Shown: positions 31,101-43,100 of the stretch, in pieces | Layout: each line of letters begins with the position of its first letter | Position numbering within the stretch: the first letter of the stretch is position 1 | Source of the DNA: Hetaerina americana | Taxonomy: Eukaryota > Arthropoda > Insecta > Odonata > Calopterygidae | DNA length: 64,000 nucleotides | Assembly (NCBI GenBank): GCA_022747635.1 | Contig: JAKTNV010000179.1 | Coordinates: 248,001-312,000, forward strand | Direction of reading: 5' to 3' | Position numbers and translations under genes: made by a program | The notes under the pieces: generated by a model | Databases searched by the model: none | Told to the model about the DNA's origin: nothing | The model's input: only the letters and a program-made list of their open reading frames with translations

Positions 31101-34100
31101 GTAATCTTTTGCCCTCTTTGTGTATTCTTTCAAGCTTCCCAGAACCTTATGGCTCATTATTTTTCCTATTGATTCTTTAATGGTGTGCTCAGAGTTTTTC
31201 CACTAAATCCTGAAAATTCGTATACTCCCTATGTGCACTGTGTGTGCCCATTCCACCCTTTCTTTGTAACTACTCATATCCTTACGTGCTCTTCACAACT
31301 TTTTCTTCTTCAATTTTTGTCTACATTTTTTTAATTATTCGTCTATCTTAATTAAATAAAGAACACGATGTATCTTTCCACTGTCCTTTATTCACGTACA
31401 GCTAGTTTCAACGCTCAAGCGTTGTCATCAGGTGTGATGATGACACTTGAGCGTTGAAACTAGTTGCACGTGAATAAGGGCAGTGGAAAGATGCATTGTG
31501 TTCTTCATTTAATATAACCACTCTGCTGTGAAAGGCGGATGGTGTAGCTTCCGCTGTGGGCTTTTTTGAGGAATGCTTTAACCTTTCAAGACTGTTAATT
31601 TTATCACAGATGATGATGCTTGAGCGTTGAAACTAGTTGTACGTGAATAAAGGACAGTGGAAAGATGCATTGTATTCTTCATTTAATTAACATTAATTTC
31701 CATTAAGTTGAGCTGGGAACAATTGAATATTCGTCTATCTTCTTAATATCATCCTTTGAAATCCATGATTTCTTAATCCTTACCATTTATCATTCTTGCA
31801 CTTGGGTTTGTTGCCTCCTTGTGCATTTTTAAAGGTATTCCTAACTTCACCATGTCTATGTCTCGTTCCTCACTCTTGAATTTAATTTATTTCCCCCTTG
31901 AGTCTCCTTCCTTCATCCCAGTTGAAGCCTCCTATTTTTACCATCACTTTTTCCTCTCAGAATTGCCATTTCACCCTGTTACACATGACTAAATTATTTG
32001 CACAAATTGAAAACTGCACTAAAATAATCTATGTCTATTTTTGACAAGCTGTGTGGATTAATAATCCTTTTTCTAAATCTGTCATCATGGGTCACCAACC
32101 CAATCATTATCAATCGCAGCAGTTCTCCTTAATTACCCACCATTGCCTCCATTCCTTCATCGCTCTGTGGACCGATACCTGCCATCGCCTGTTCTTGATA
32201 TGTTATTCATCCTTGGTCTTCCCCTGCAGTCCTTAGCCTTCATACGTACTTCCTTCAGTCTTGGCCTTGGGGCTAGGCCTTCATAAGCGAGCACTTCCCT
32301 TTAGTTTCCCTCTTCTTGTCGTGGCTGTTGTCCGGAGGCTTCTTTCACCGCTTGATATTTTCATATGAACTTCACCATCCTCTGCATCACTCAGACATTC
32401 TAAGTTGCTACTCTCATGGTTTTGGTCCTTTTCTATGTATTCTTTCCTTTTATTGCGTTTTATTAAGTTACACTCCATAAAATGCAAGAAAATCAGTCAC
32501 ATTCATTCCCATAGCCAAATTTATGTAAAAGTGCTCCAAATCTGGCTGTGCTTGTTGATTTGTTCTCAAATGCTGTGTAAAATGTTATATTTTATTTCAA
32601 ATCCAGGAATACTTGTCTCCTGTGCCTCAGAACGAATTCTAAAGAAGTAGTGCTCTCATGTATCCAAGTCCTTGATGCTGTCGTGTGCTACAGTATCCTG
32701 CCATTTGATTCATTGACCACATTCATTTGTGCACTGTGCCGAACTGCCAACATTGAACCATTTTATCAAAGCTGTTGGAAGGTAAAGTAGGAGTTATGCT
32801 TATCAAGTTAGTATGAAGTTTAAGTTAGCCATTCGGGTGGTTTAGACTTTTAACGCTGAACATAGGGGAATGCTTTAGTCTTGCATATAATGCTGTATAT
32901 TTGAAAGTTCTGGGTGGCCTGAATTCACAGTTGTTGAAAATGGGAAGTTCTTGTAAATGCCAGAAAAATACTGATATGTACATTTCTATATCCAGAAAAG
33001 TAAAATTATTCGTAATTATTGATGGAACAAACTTCACTCCTAGAAATGTTAATTGTATTGATTGAAACCAATTGTCTTTATAAAAATTACTTTTTGGGAA
33101 CCTCTGAGCATTGTTTCCGAGGAAGATTAACTGGTGCTCAAAAAATATGTCATATCTCGGGTAAAGCCGAGAGTGTTTTATTAAGTCACCAAGAATCGAA
33201 TGCAGGCCCTGTTGTGAGTAGCCAATGGCTCTTTCCCCTTTGAGCTACATACATTGTTCCCAAATATTCTCAAAAAGATATTTTCTTAGTATTGATTGTC
33301 TCATGTTGGCAATAGTTAATCTTGAGGGTAACCTAAGAGCCATGAGTGATTTATTACCTGCATGTCATGGAAACAAACCCTCTCACTGAACTATGCACAT
33401 GCAGTTAAAATGTCTGCACAAATGGATGCGATTTATTTATAATTGGAAGTTGATTTATAAATTTTTACAGTGTATACTTGATATTTCTCACTTAAACGAT
33501 TGGACTTCAAATGTCTGAATGGTTTTTCACTTTACAGATAATGAGAAATTTGTTGGGCACCCACATGGGACACAGTGCCCTCTACACCATGTGCCGCCTG
33601 CTGCAAGATCCACTTTGCAGTCAGGACTACTTGCTGCTCCGTGGAGCTGTCATCCACATAAACATGGGATTGTGGGGGTCGGAGCACGTGACATCTTTGA
33701 AGTGTACTCCCACTTCAATCCTGCCTTCATACATACAAGTAAATATGGCTCTTTTCTTTTTACAAATGTACATATTTACTTCCTCTCTCCTATGGACTTC
33801 AATCTTGAGTAGCTTCAGGCGTGATGTGGTAGAAGTCGAACATAATGAATAACAGATTGAAGCACTTTTCCACTTGATATACTTGATTATCAAGGGGAAA
33901 AGTGCTTCAATCAGTTATTCATTGACTTCAATCTTGATGAAGGGAAAAGGCTTGTGTATTGTAATGACATTGACAGTATTCAGCAGAACTACTTAAAGGT
34001 TTAGGTAATTGTGGGACAAAGAGTCCTTACGTACTAATTTGTAGAATCTATGAGGAAGAAATCTGGCTGGAAGACTTAGCTACATCAGTGTCAGTTCCTA

Positions 34101-37100
34101 TTCCAAAAAAGGTAAAAGCTATATCATGTGAGGACTACAAAACAATAAGTTTGATTTACCATGCAGCTAAAGTTGTTCTCAGGATCATCAACTAAAGGAG
34201 AGGAGAGCACGGAAAATGATTGCTTAGTGGGTGTTCAGTTTGGCTTCAGGAAAGGCAGAGGCACATTTGATGCCATAGCAGTAATGAGATCACTGATGGA
34301 GAGAAACATAGAGTTCAATGAGATTGTATTTGCCTGTTTTGTAGAATTCTGAAAAGCATTTGATAGAGTGAATTGGGAAAAACTAATGAGCATATTGAAG
34401 AAAATAAGAATAGATTGGAGAGATGGGGGACTAATCTGCAACCTGTACATGTCTCAGACTGCTGGGCAGATGGGCAGTGTTAGGGAGAGGTGTAAGGCAG
34501 GGTTGCCCATTATCACCGGTGCTGTTCAACTTATACGTGGAGGAAATGATTAAAAAGGCATGGGAAGAACTGGAGGTAGGAATGAAAGTCAGCATGGAAT
34601 TCATCAAATCCTTTAGGTTTGCTGATGATGAAGCTTTAGTTTGCCAGTCAGCCAAGGGGTTGCAAGCATTGCTGAGTGAATTGTAAATTCGGTGTGATGA
34701 TATGGTATGAGAATCAATGTATATAAAACTAAGGTCATGTGGATTTTGAGAAAGAGAAAGGCTTAAGTTGAACATTAAGATAGGAGGGCAAAAACTAAAG
34801 CAGGGAAAACAGTTTACATATCTCGGAAGTGTTTTGGACCAACACGGTCAAATTAGTAGGGACATAAGGAGAAGAATAACATTAGGCAGAGGAGCTTTTT
34901 GATGAGAGGAATGCTGAGTGTTATGTATTATGTGGGTCTCTCAGTAAGTCCTTAGGATAAATAGAAAAATATTCAATTGTTCCCGGCTCAACCTTGTGGA
35001 AATTCATTTTAATAAAATTCATCTTTCCACTGTGGAAAGATACTTTGTATTCTTAATTTTATTTAAATAGAAAAATATTAATTTCGGTGGATGTTTCGAT
35101 ATTTTTCAACATAATCCCCCTTTAGTGTGATGTACGTTTCCCAGGATTACTCCAACATTTTTAAGCCATTAATAAAGTAGAATTTTGGAAGGTCGTCAAA
35201 GTATGGTTCTCTGTTGGCAGTGACCTCCTTGTTCAAGGTGAATTATTTTCCGCCAAACCTATTGTTTCGTGTTTGGAAATAAAAAGAAGCCACTGTTTGC
35301 CAAATCTGATGAGTACAGTGGATGTTGTAATATTTAGAACTTTGGTGCCTTAATTGTCTCCATCAAAACTGTGAGCTGTGCACCTGGGTGGCATTGTCGT
35401 GATGGAAGAGAAATTCTCCATCGAGAGCATACGGCACCCATCTTGCCGAGATTTTTTCACTCCCAGTCTTTCATACAGAATTGAAAACGTACTTTGTGAT
35501 ATGCCGGTGGCCCTAAATGTTTTGTGAACTTTGATATGTCGATCACTCAAACCATATTGTGGAATTAGTCAATGGTACTGGAGGAAGTCACTTCTACTGG
35601 ACATCCACTAATGATGTCCATCATTGATGGATGTCCAGCCACATTCACTCTCATTTACTCAATTGTAAGCAGTTGCAAGGAGGGGAGCAGATATAGTATG
35701 AACTTCACCCAACTCAGCTTTCATCTCTTTTAGTGTTAAGCCTTTTCAATAGAAACGTTAATCAGTGCATGGAAATCATTTTGTCTCCATTTTTCCAAAT
35801 AAACAAGTGTTCGCTGCTTCGGTCAGCTATGGAAATAAAACCGCGTGATGGTTAGAGTTGAAACTTTAACCGTAGTCTAATGTGAGATGAGACTTACTTA
35901 AAGCGAGACTTTTCTGAAACTACGAGCACCATCTCTTGGGTTTTCTAAGGAGTTATTGAATGACCCACATAGTCAACTGTGGTTGGTGAACCAAAAGATT
36001 GGAAGTATATGGGAGATAATGGTTTAGGAAGACGGAATGATGAAAGAAGTTATTGAGGCAAAGATTATAATGTAAGGAGTTATTGTGGCACAGGTAATTT
36101 TAAAATGTGTCCATGAATGAATTTATGCATATGGAAATAATTGATATGTATTGCCAAGAATGTTTGACAGTTATATTTTAAATCCTGGAAAACATTTCAT
36201 GTTAAGCATTGCATAATTATCTCATGTTATTACAGTGCATGTTTGGGAAATAAGCCATTGTGCTCCAGGTATAGTTTTTTATGGATATCCTGAGAGTTGT
36301 GATAATTGAACATCCTGCTGAGAAGCAGTTACTTACTGTGAATTAATTTACAGTTACCCAAAGTGCTCCTCAACATGTAGCCAGAGGAAAGATGTGGTCA
36401 CTCGGTAGTATTCGAAATAACCAGCGTGAAGACTCCCTCATAGATGTTTGTGTGATATTTTGTTATGTATAAAAAACTACATTAAAAAATAGAATATAAA
36501 TTAATTTAAATTATTAAATTATTTTGCATTCAACCATTGCCTAGTGGGAGATAATCATTTTATCTTTTTACTTATAGGTCATGCTACAATTCTTTTGAGT
36601 TATCTCAGTAAATATGAAATGTAATTGTTTTTTTCAAATACCTGAATAGCTGCCAAGATTATTTTGTTAGATAACCTAATTGTGTTACTTTGAATTATCC
36701 ATACTTGTAGAATATTCACTTCTTTACAGATGGAGACCTTTTTGCATTTGGCATTTTACAATTGTTTACCTTGTCAACTTGTGGTTGGTGTCAAAGAGTG
36801 TGTGCTTAAGCCCTAGTGTTGAAAAGTTTCCAGAGTTACCTATTAGAGCAGGCACCAGGTCTTGAGAATTCGTGAAGAGGGATTTAATATGATGAGTGGA
36901 GAGTGGTGCATTATACATTAACTATAAATTGTTGTGAAAGGGATTGGAAAACATCTCTTTTCGCTGGACATTTTTGCTTTTAGGAAGTATTTGTAGTTGA
37001 GTTCATTAATGATAGAATGTGTCATTCCAATGTTTGTTAATATTTCTGTTAATTTTATGGATGAATTTCCATGCATATTTATTGCATACTCCAATGATAT

Positions 37101-40100
37101 TGTTGACTACCTATATTTATGAATCCCTCCTTCCAAAACATTGCAGGCCATGAAATATGACTATCCCATAGTTAATTTTGAAGTGATTTGGGGTATACAG
37201 AGACTTGTGGATGAACATGGATCTGAGCTGCATGATCCTGCTTGGGATCTTGTTTTAACTATTGTAGAGCTTACTATAACTCATATCGGTGAGTGAACCA
37301 TGTCCCTTTACTTATATTAAAGCTTAATGATTCATATTATTATTTGGATATGCATTAGTGGAGGATCAGCGATCATCCGTGTGAATGGGGCTACAGTAAT
37401 GGTCATAATTGTTTTTAAACTTAAATCAGACAAAATTCAAGGCTTTAAAATTAGTTTTGATATCTTGAAATTACCTTTCAAATTTGCAGTTTTTATCTTG
37501 GTGTATAATATTTTTAATTCAATCAAATCTCCATCAGACTCTTCAATAATAAAATCATCTTTGTGTGATGGCGAAAGTCATTATTTTATTTAATTTTTCA
37601 TTCAAAATGTAAACCTTTACTAAGATTGGAAATGCTCCTAAACACACTCAAAGAGTGTAAAATGTGTATTGAAGCCAGGGAAAAATAAATAAAGTAAATT
37701 TGTCTCGAAAATCTTTTTATTGTTTTGCTGTGCAAGTTTTAAATTGTAAGATTATCTGAAAAAATATAGCCTGAATGTCTTTATTTTCAAGTTCAAATGA
37801 ACTTGATATGTTCTGTGCTGGTTACATTTAAGTTAATGGTGGTGAAATCATGTCTAATTATCTGGTTGGAAACAAATATTTTCAGAAACAAGTGCTCATA
37901 CCAACCATAAATCAAGGATTTCAAGCAATTTACATGAAACAATATCCAAAATAGAAAAACTCATTGAGAAGGATCAGTTCAACGGCTGTGTTGGAAGAGT
38001 CTACGATTTGATTGAGCGCTGTTCTGCTGGTCGACCAGTAACTATACTCATTTCATAACTTCTGACTTTGCATGTGTCATTTGTTAGAATCATTTTAGCT
38101 CACAAATCTCTCCATCTAGCATGCTAATAGAGAGGAGACTTTCAGGAATTCCTTTGATGCCCATCAAAAAGTCCACAATTGAAAATGTGCATTAACTTTG
38201 TAATGCTCCCAAGAAAAATTCATAAGAATGCTGTATTATAATTTTCTAATTGTAATTAATACAGATCATTAGATGCTCCAATTTTTACACCCTAAAAATG
38301 TGAAAATTTTCTCAACTGTGCGTGTAATGTGACTCTTGCTTTTAACCCTTCTTCTGGCATAACCTTGCACTTCGACAATGCATTTTTCCAAGTGGAAGGA
38401 ACTTACCCTTCCTCTTATTCCTTAATCATGTTTGGTGTTCTTTAATCCTCTCTTTAAATTTTTATCCTGTTTGCCCAATACACTTCATTTACACTCTGAG
38501 CACTTTAACTCATACACTCTACTCCTCTCGTTTTTGGGGACTTAGTCTTTAGTGTGAGAGATCAGGTTCCTAAGGCATGAACCACTGTAAAGGGCACATT
38601 TAATTTTTTTTAAGTAAAATTTTGATTACTTTTTGAGAAATAATTCCTAGATAGAGTATTCATCACCATTTGGTAGTAGGATCTTTTAAATGTTTAGGGT
38701 TGTAAATGTGGCTTAAGGCTATATTTGTAAGTTTCTTCGGCTAAAGTTTACTAATTAGATCTTCTGAACAGCCATTGTTTACTGCTAACGTTTTAATTAC
38801 ATTAAGTTCCTTATTTACATTGAATTTTGCCTTAGGGATAGAGGTTAAACGGTGGATCATTGCATGAAATGCCGCAAGCTTTTGGGCAAAGCAATACCTT
38901 GAAGAGGAATTAATGAATTGTTCCGTAGACATTTCCTGCTGAAAAATGGAGTACTATAACCCATCGTTGTCTTAACAAATAGATAGGTTGAGGAAATTCA
39001 CGGAATCTCTTTCCTCTTTTTCACACATGAATTGTTTATTAGAATCGACAGAATTTAAATGCACCAGAAACTTACCTAGTTGCCTCTCGGAACCTGTCCT
39101 CACGCAGAAGACTTTGTCTACATATCTAAACCAACAAAATACGATATTAATAAGAGGGTGAGCTGAGGAGAACAAAAATTTTTCTAAATTGTCCATATAA
39201 ATAATATCGGCCAGGAGTGGGGACAGGGGCGAGCCCATTGCTAAACCATTGGGCTGTTGGAAATATGAACCATAAAAAATAAAATAATTTTTGGAAACAC
39301 ACGTCTTTAGTAACAAGCAGAGTTCACTAATAACTGGCACTGGGATGGATTTCCAGATGAGAATGATACTGGATACTTTGAGAATGATGTCTGCCAGAAA
39401 TGCAGTGAGATTTCCTTTCAAAAAAGAGCAACAATCAACCGTAAGCTTTAGTTACTCTGGAAAAATGAGTCCAGTTTAAAATCAACAAGTTCTAGGTGTG
39501 ACGATAAGTTTGGGTAGAATGGAAAATAATGAGAAAGTGTGATGATAGCTTGTCTGCAAATTTCAATCAACTTCTTTGCTCTCCTTAAACCACCCTTGCT
39601 CTCTTTTCCTTCTTACGTCTGTCCTTAACACTTAAAATGTGTGTACCCTAATTCTCCTTTTCTTTCCATTTTCAACTAAATACTCGGGTGGAAAATATTA
39701 TTGTTGAGAAATTGCCCAATTTTTTTTAGTATCCTTTTGACCTTCATTAAAGTATTTTGAATGGATACATCATTTATTTATTTTTGACTTCTTTGTAATA
39801 ACATTGTTTCTTTTTTCTTAACTCTTGCAGGAAGGCTCAGTTCTTCGCCTTGTGTCTTACCTTTCTAGTTCCATGGTGCCAACTCGTGCTACTTGGTTAG
39901 ACAAAATTAGAATGCTAGTGGAGAAATACTTTCGATATGAAACTAGAACTAGCATACGCATCAGAGTGCTTGATATTTTGTCCGACATCATAAGGACTAA
40001 TAGGTATGTTCTTTATCATCTCTTGTTAATTTCCTTTCACTCAAAAACCAACCCATGCACAATGGATCGCCAAGGATCCTCTGAATGACCCGTTCCACTG

Positions 40101-43100
40101 TTTGTCGTTCCGATGTCATATTTTATCCCATGAATGTTAACTTCTGCGTTGTAAAGTCAGCATAGTCTCCACGAATTCCTTTGCCTACATCTCCATTTTT
40201 AGTTGGATATGACTATTGTTTGAGCATTAGGAATTAAGACTAGTTACAATTGTTTACTGATACATGTGCTGCAGGTAATGCCCTGGAAAGCTAACATTAA
40301 TTTTCCTAGATTTCAATATAATCTTGATTTTTCTGAATGAGAGATTAATGGGATGGATTTATAGACACTAGTGTTCCTCAGGAGGCCGTTTTTGAAAGTG
40401 GATTGAAATGTAAGCTAACTTAAAATTCCGATACCTTCACCAGTGATCATGTGAAAATGTGATGTAATCAAAGAGAATCACGTACAAAGTTTAATAAGTG
40501 GGGAATACATAAAAGGAAGTAATTGAAGTAGTTGTTTGGAGCCATCAGTTATCAATCTGAAGGTACATTTGCTTTCCATTCTCTTCTGGTCACAGCTGTA
40601 ATAGCCCTTTCATTTCTTCTGACACCATGACCTTTCATTGTGTCTGGTCAGTGCCTCAACTTATTTTATTCAATTGGCAATGATCGATTTCATTTCATTA
40701 GGTCACTCTACGAAGAAGATCTCATGGAAAGGGTGGTTGTTCCTCACTTGCAGCATGTGGATTCTGATCCGGACACTGCCGTTCGAAATGCAGCGGCTCA
40801 ATTATTGATTGATCTCTGCCTTGAGTGTGAGAGCAAGAGGTGCCTTGAGCTACTTGACATATTAGAAAAGGTAAGGAGCCCACCTCCTCTCATAGCCATG
40901 CCTGACGCTACCTTCTCTCGACTCTCCCAAGTGATGAAGTTCTTTTGACGGTGAGAAAGGACTGGGGAAAGTTTGAGCAGCATCCGATTTCTGTACACTG
41001 TTTCCAGTTGCACAGTTCAACGCCGAATTCACAGCATTTCATTCTGTCTTTCCTGTTGTTTTCAGTGTGCATTATTATGTTAGATGGCTGAACATTTCAC
41101 TCCTTTTCCCAGAATTCCTGCAGAATCCCACAGCTATTTGATAGTCATCAACTATATTTTATTGTATTTTTCCTCAGTTACATTCATAATTTGCTATTAT
41201 TTGTGTCGTATACATAGTGTTTAAATAAAGTTTTCATAGAAAAGCTGGCTTTTCATATTCACCGCATGCAATAGCCATTAGTAGGCATTAGTTTTAACAT
41301 GACAGTTGACTTTCAATATCGAGTTGTAAAATTTGAAATATTGGCAGAACTTGACAATCGATAGAGAGCTTAATAAAAGGCTGCGATCAAATGTGCGTTT
41401 GGGCACTTCAATGAAATGGGTGCGGGAATTTTCAATGGTGAGATTAATATTAATTTTGGTGTTTAGCATTATTATGAAAAGTTTACCTGAAACCCTAGGG
41501 TATGATGAGGGTGGCCAGTGGCAGGAAAAAGCAAAGAAAGTCAGGGAAATTGTCATGACCAGGAAAAAAGGAGGAAATGTCAGTGAATTTTGAGGAAAGT
41601 CCAAACTTTTCCAAGGTATATTTGCAAAGTATTTGGAAATGTAATTAAAGTAATACTTTTCATTTTGAATGATGGAAAAGTATTTTTTCTATATCAGTTA
41701 TCTTTAATGAAATTTTGTCTTATTTTTTCAAACCTTCATTTTTATATTATTTTAAGAAATGAATAAACAAAGTTTATCTTTGGAAACAGATAAAATTTTC
41801 CAAGAAAATTGTTCCCCAGGTTTGCTCATTATTTCTGCTAAAAACCTTTGACCCGTAGCCTTTGAGTGAGGCATGTCAACATCAGCCAACACTACAAAAT
41901 GAACGTAAAGATCCTATAATTTCATCATATAAGTAAAGCCATATTTGGTACTATTACAATTTATATTAAAATATGAACCCATGAAAAACTATAGTTTTTG
42001 TCTGTAATGAAGATTTCTTTTGTTAGAAATTTTTTGGGCAAACCTGTTAGAGTCTGTGTGTGACTGAAATTTGCTGGCCAAACTAAAGATGAGTGGAGAC
42101 AGCATCAAGTGGAAAGGGAGCACCGTTGACATTCATTTGTGGGAGGCAGGACACTGGATGTAGAAATTTAGAGGGAAATGAGGGTTTTGGGCTGTCATAG
42201 AGGGCATAATCGTGGTTAGGTGGGTGGGATTAAAGAAAATAACAGCCACTTCAGATGGCTTGTAGAGGAGATAAATGTAGATTCAAAACTTCCAATCACA
42301 ATTTCTTCCGCATGGATCCAGTTTTTAGGACGAGGGTTTTGCTGGCATTGCAGTCAGTGTCTTCAGGTCAGAAGTGGTTGATGATGTTTCCATAATAGCA
42401 TTTAAAATTACTTAAGAATTAATACTTAATGACTTAAAGAATTCCACATCCTCAGCGATCCTATCCGAATGTGGCTAAAGTGATTCTTGTGTGGGCCATA
42501 CGTCGTTTAAAGAAGTTAAAAATGTTATAAAAATTGTAGGTGAACTGACTATAACTGACCTCTTATGTTTAATTTTCATTTGATCCATTCCTTTGGAGTT
42601 ATGAAATGCCAATTCCTTCCTCCATTAAACTGTAGAATCCTGCTTTAAGTGCACCTCCAATAATGAGTAATTTGCATAATGAGCAAAAAATATTGTAAAA
42701 AAATTACTCGCTTGATGATCGACATTTTGCATAATGAGTAATCAGGAGAGGGGAACTCTTGGATTGTGTGTGTGTGCTGCTTCAGGTCGCTAGTATCTCA
42801 CTGTCATCTTTAACTTTGGTTAAGATATGCTATTTGTGATATTTTTGTGTAAAGTTTAACACCCCTTGAAAAAATGTCCCTCGAAGGAAAAGCCTCCAGA
42901 AGAGAGCAAAAAGAGAATAAAATAACCGTATCAATGATATGTAAAATCATTGAAAGGAGGTGAGTATGGCTGACCTATATACAATCAGTCTACATCAATG
43001 ATTTGAGCTATTTTCAGGAACAAGACAAGATTAAGGAGTAGATGCTTCAAAGGGTGTGACAAGAATATATGTCTACTCTAGAGTTACATATTCTTGACAA

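Larger units (their letters stand above)
29171..32606. other. TSC2 intron 4 (3.4 kb), transposon-filled
   Basis: 29171-29780 shows nothing recognisable. 29780-30615 and 31742-32340 are minus-strand LINE pieces, and 31350-31728 is a hammerhead-type insertion. 30620-31250 has short frames without motifs and may be decayed LINE. Confidence 0.6.
34010..36090 (+). mobile_element. LINE ORF2 fragment interrupted by a mariner
   Basis: Plus-strand RT pieces: [20 protein letters not shown] (34095-34150), [20 protein letters not shown] (34230-34300), [40 protein letters not shown] (34485-34545), the catalytic [20 protein letters not shown] (34617-34680), and [20 protein letters not shown] (34800-34865). 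Split at 34930 by the mariner (34931-35969) and resuming at 35972 for about 120 bp. Frameshifts and stops throughout. Confidence 0.85.

Noticed and set aside
40871..40948. Extension of TSC2 exon 10 to the stop at 40948
   Set aside because: A consensus donor (AAG|GTAAGG) at 40870 coincides with the end of the LDILEK homology.
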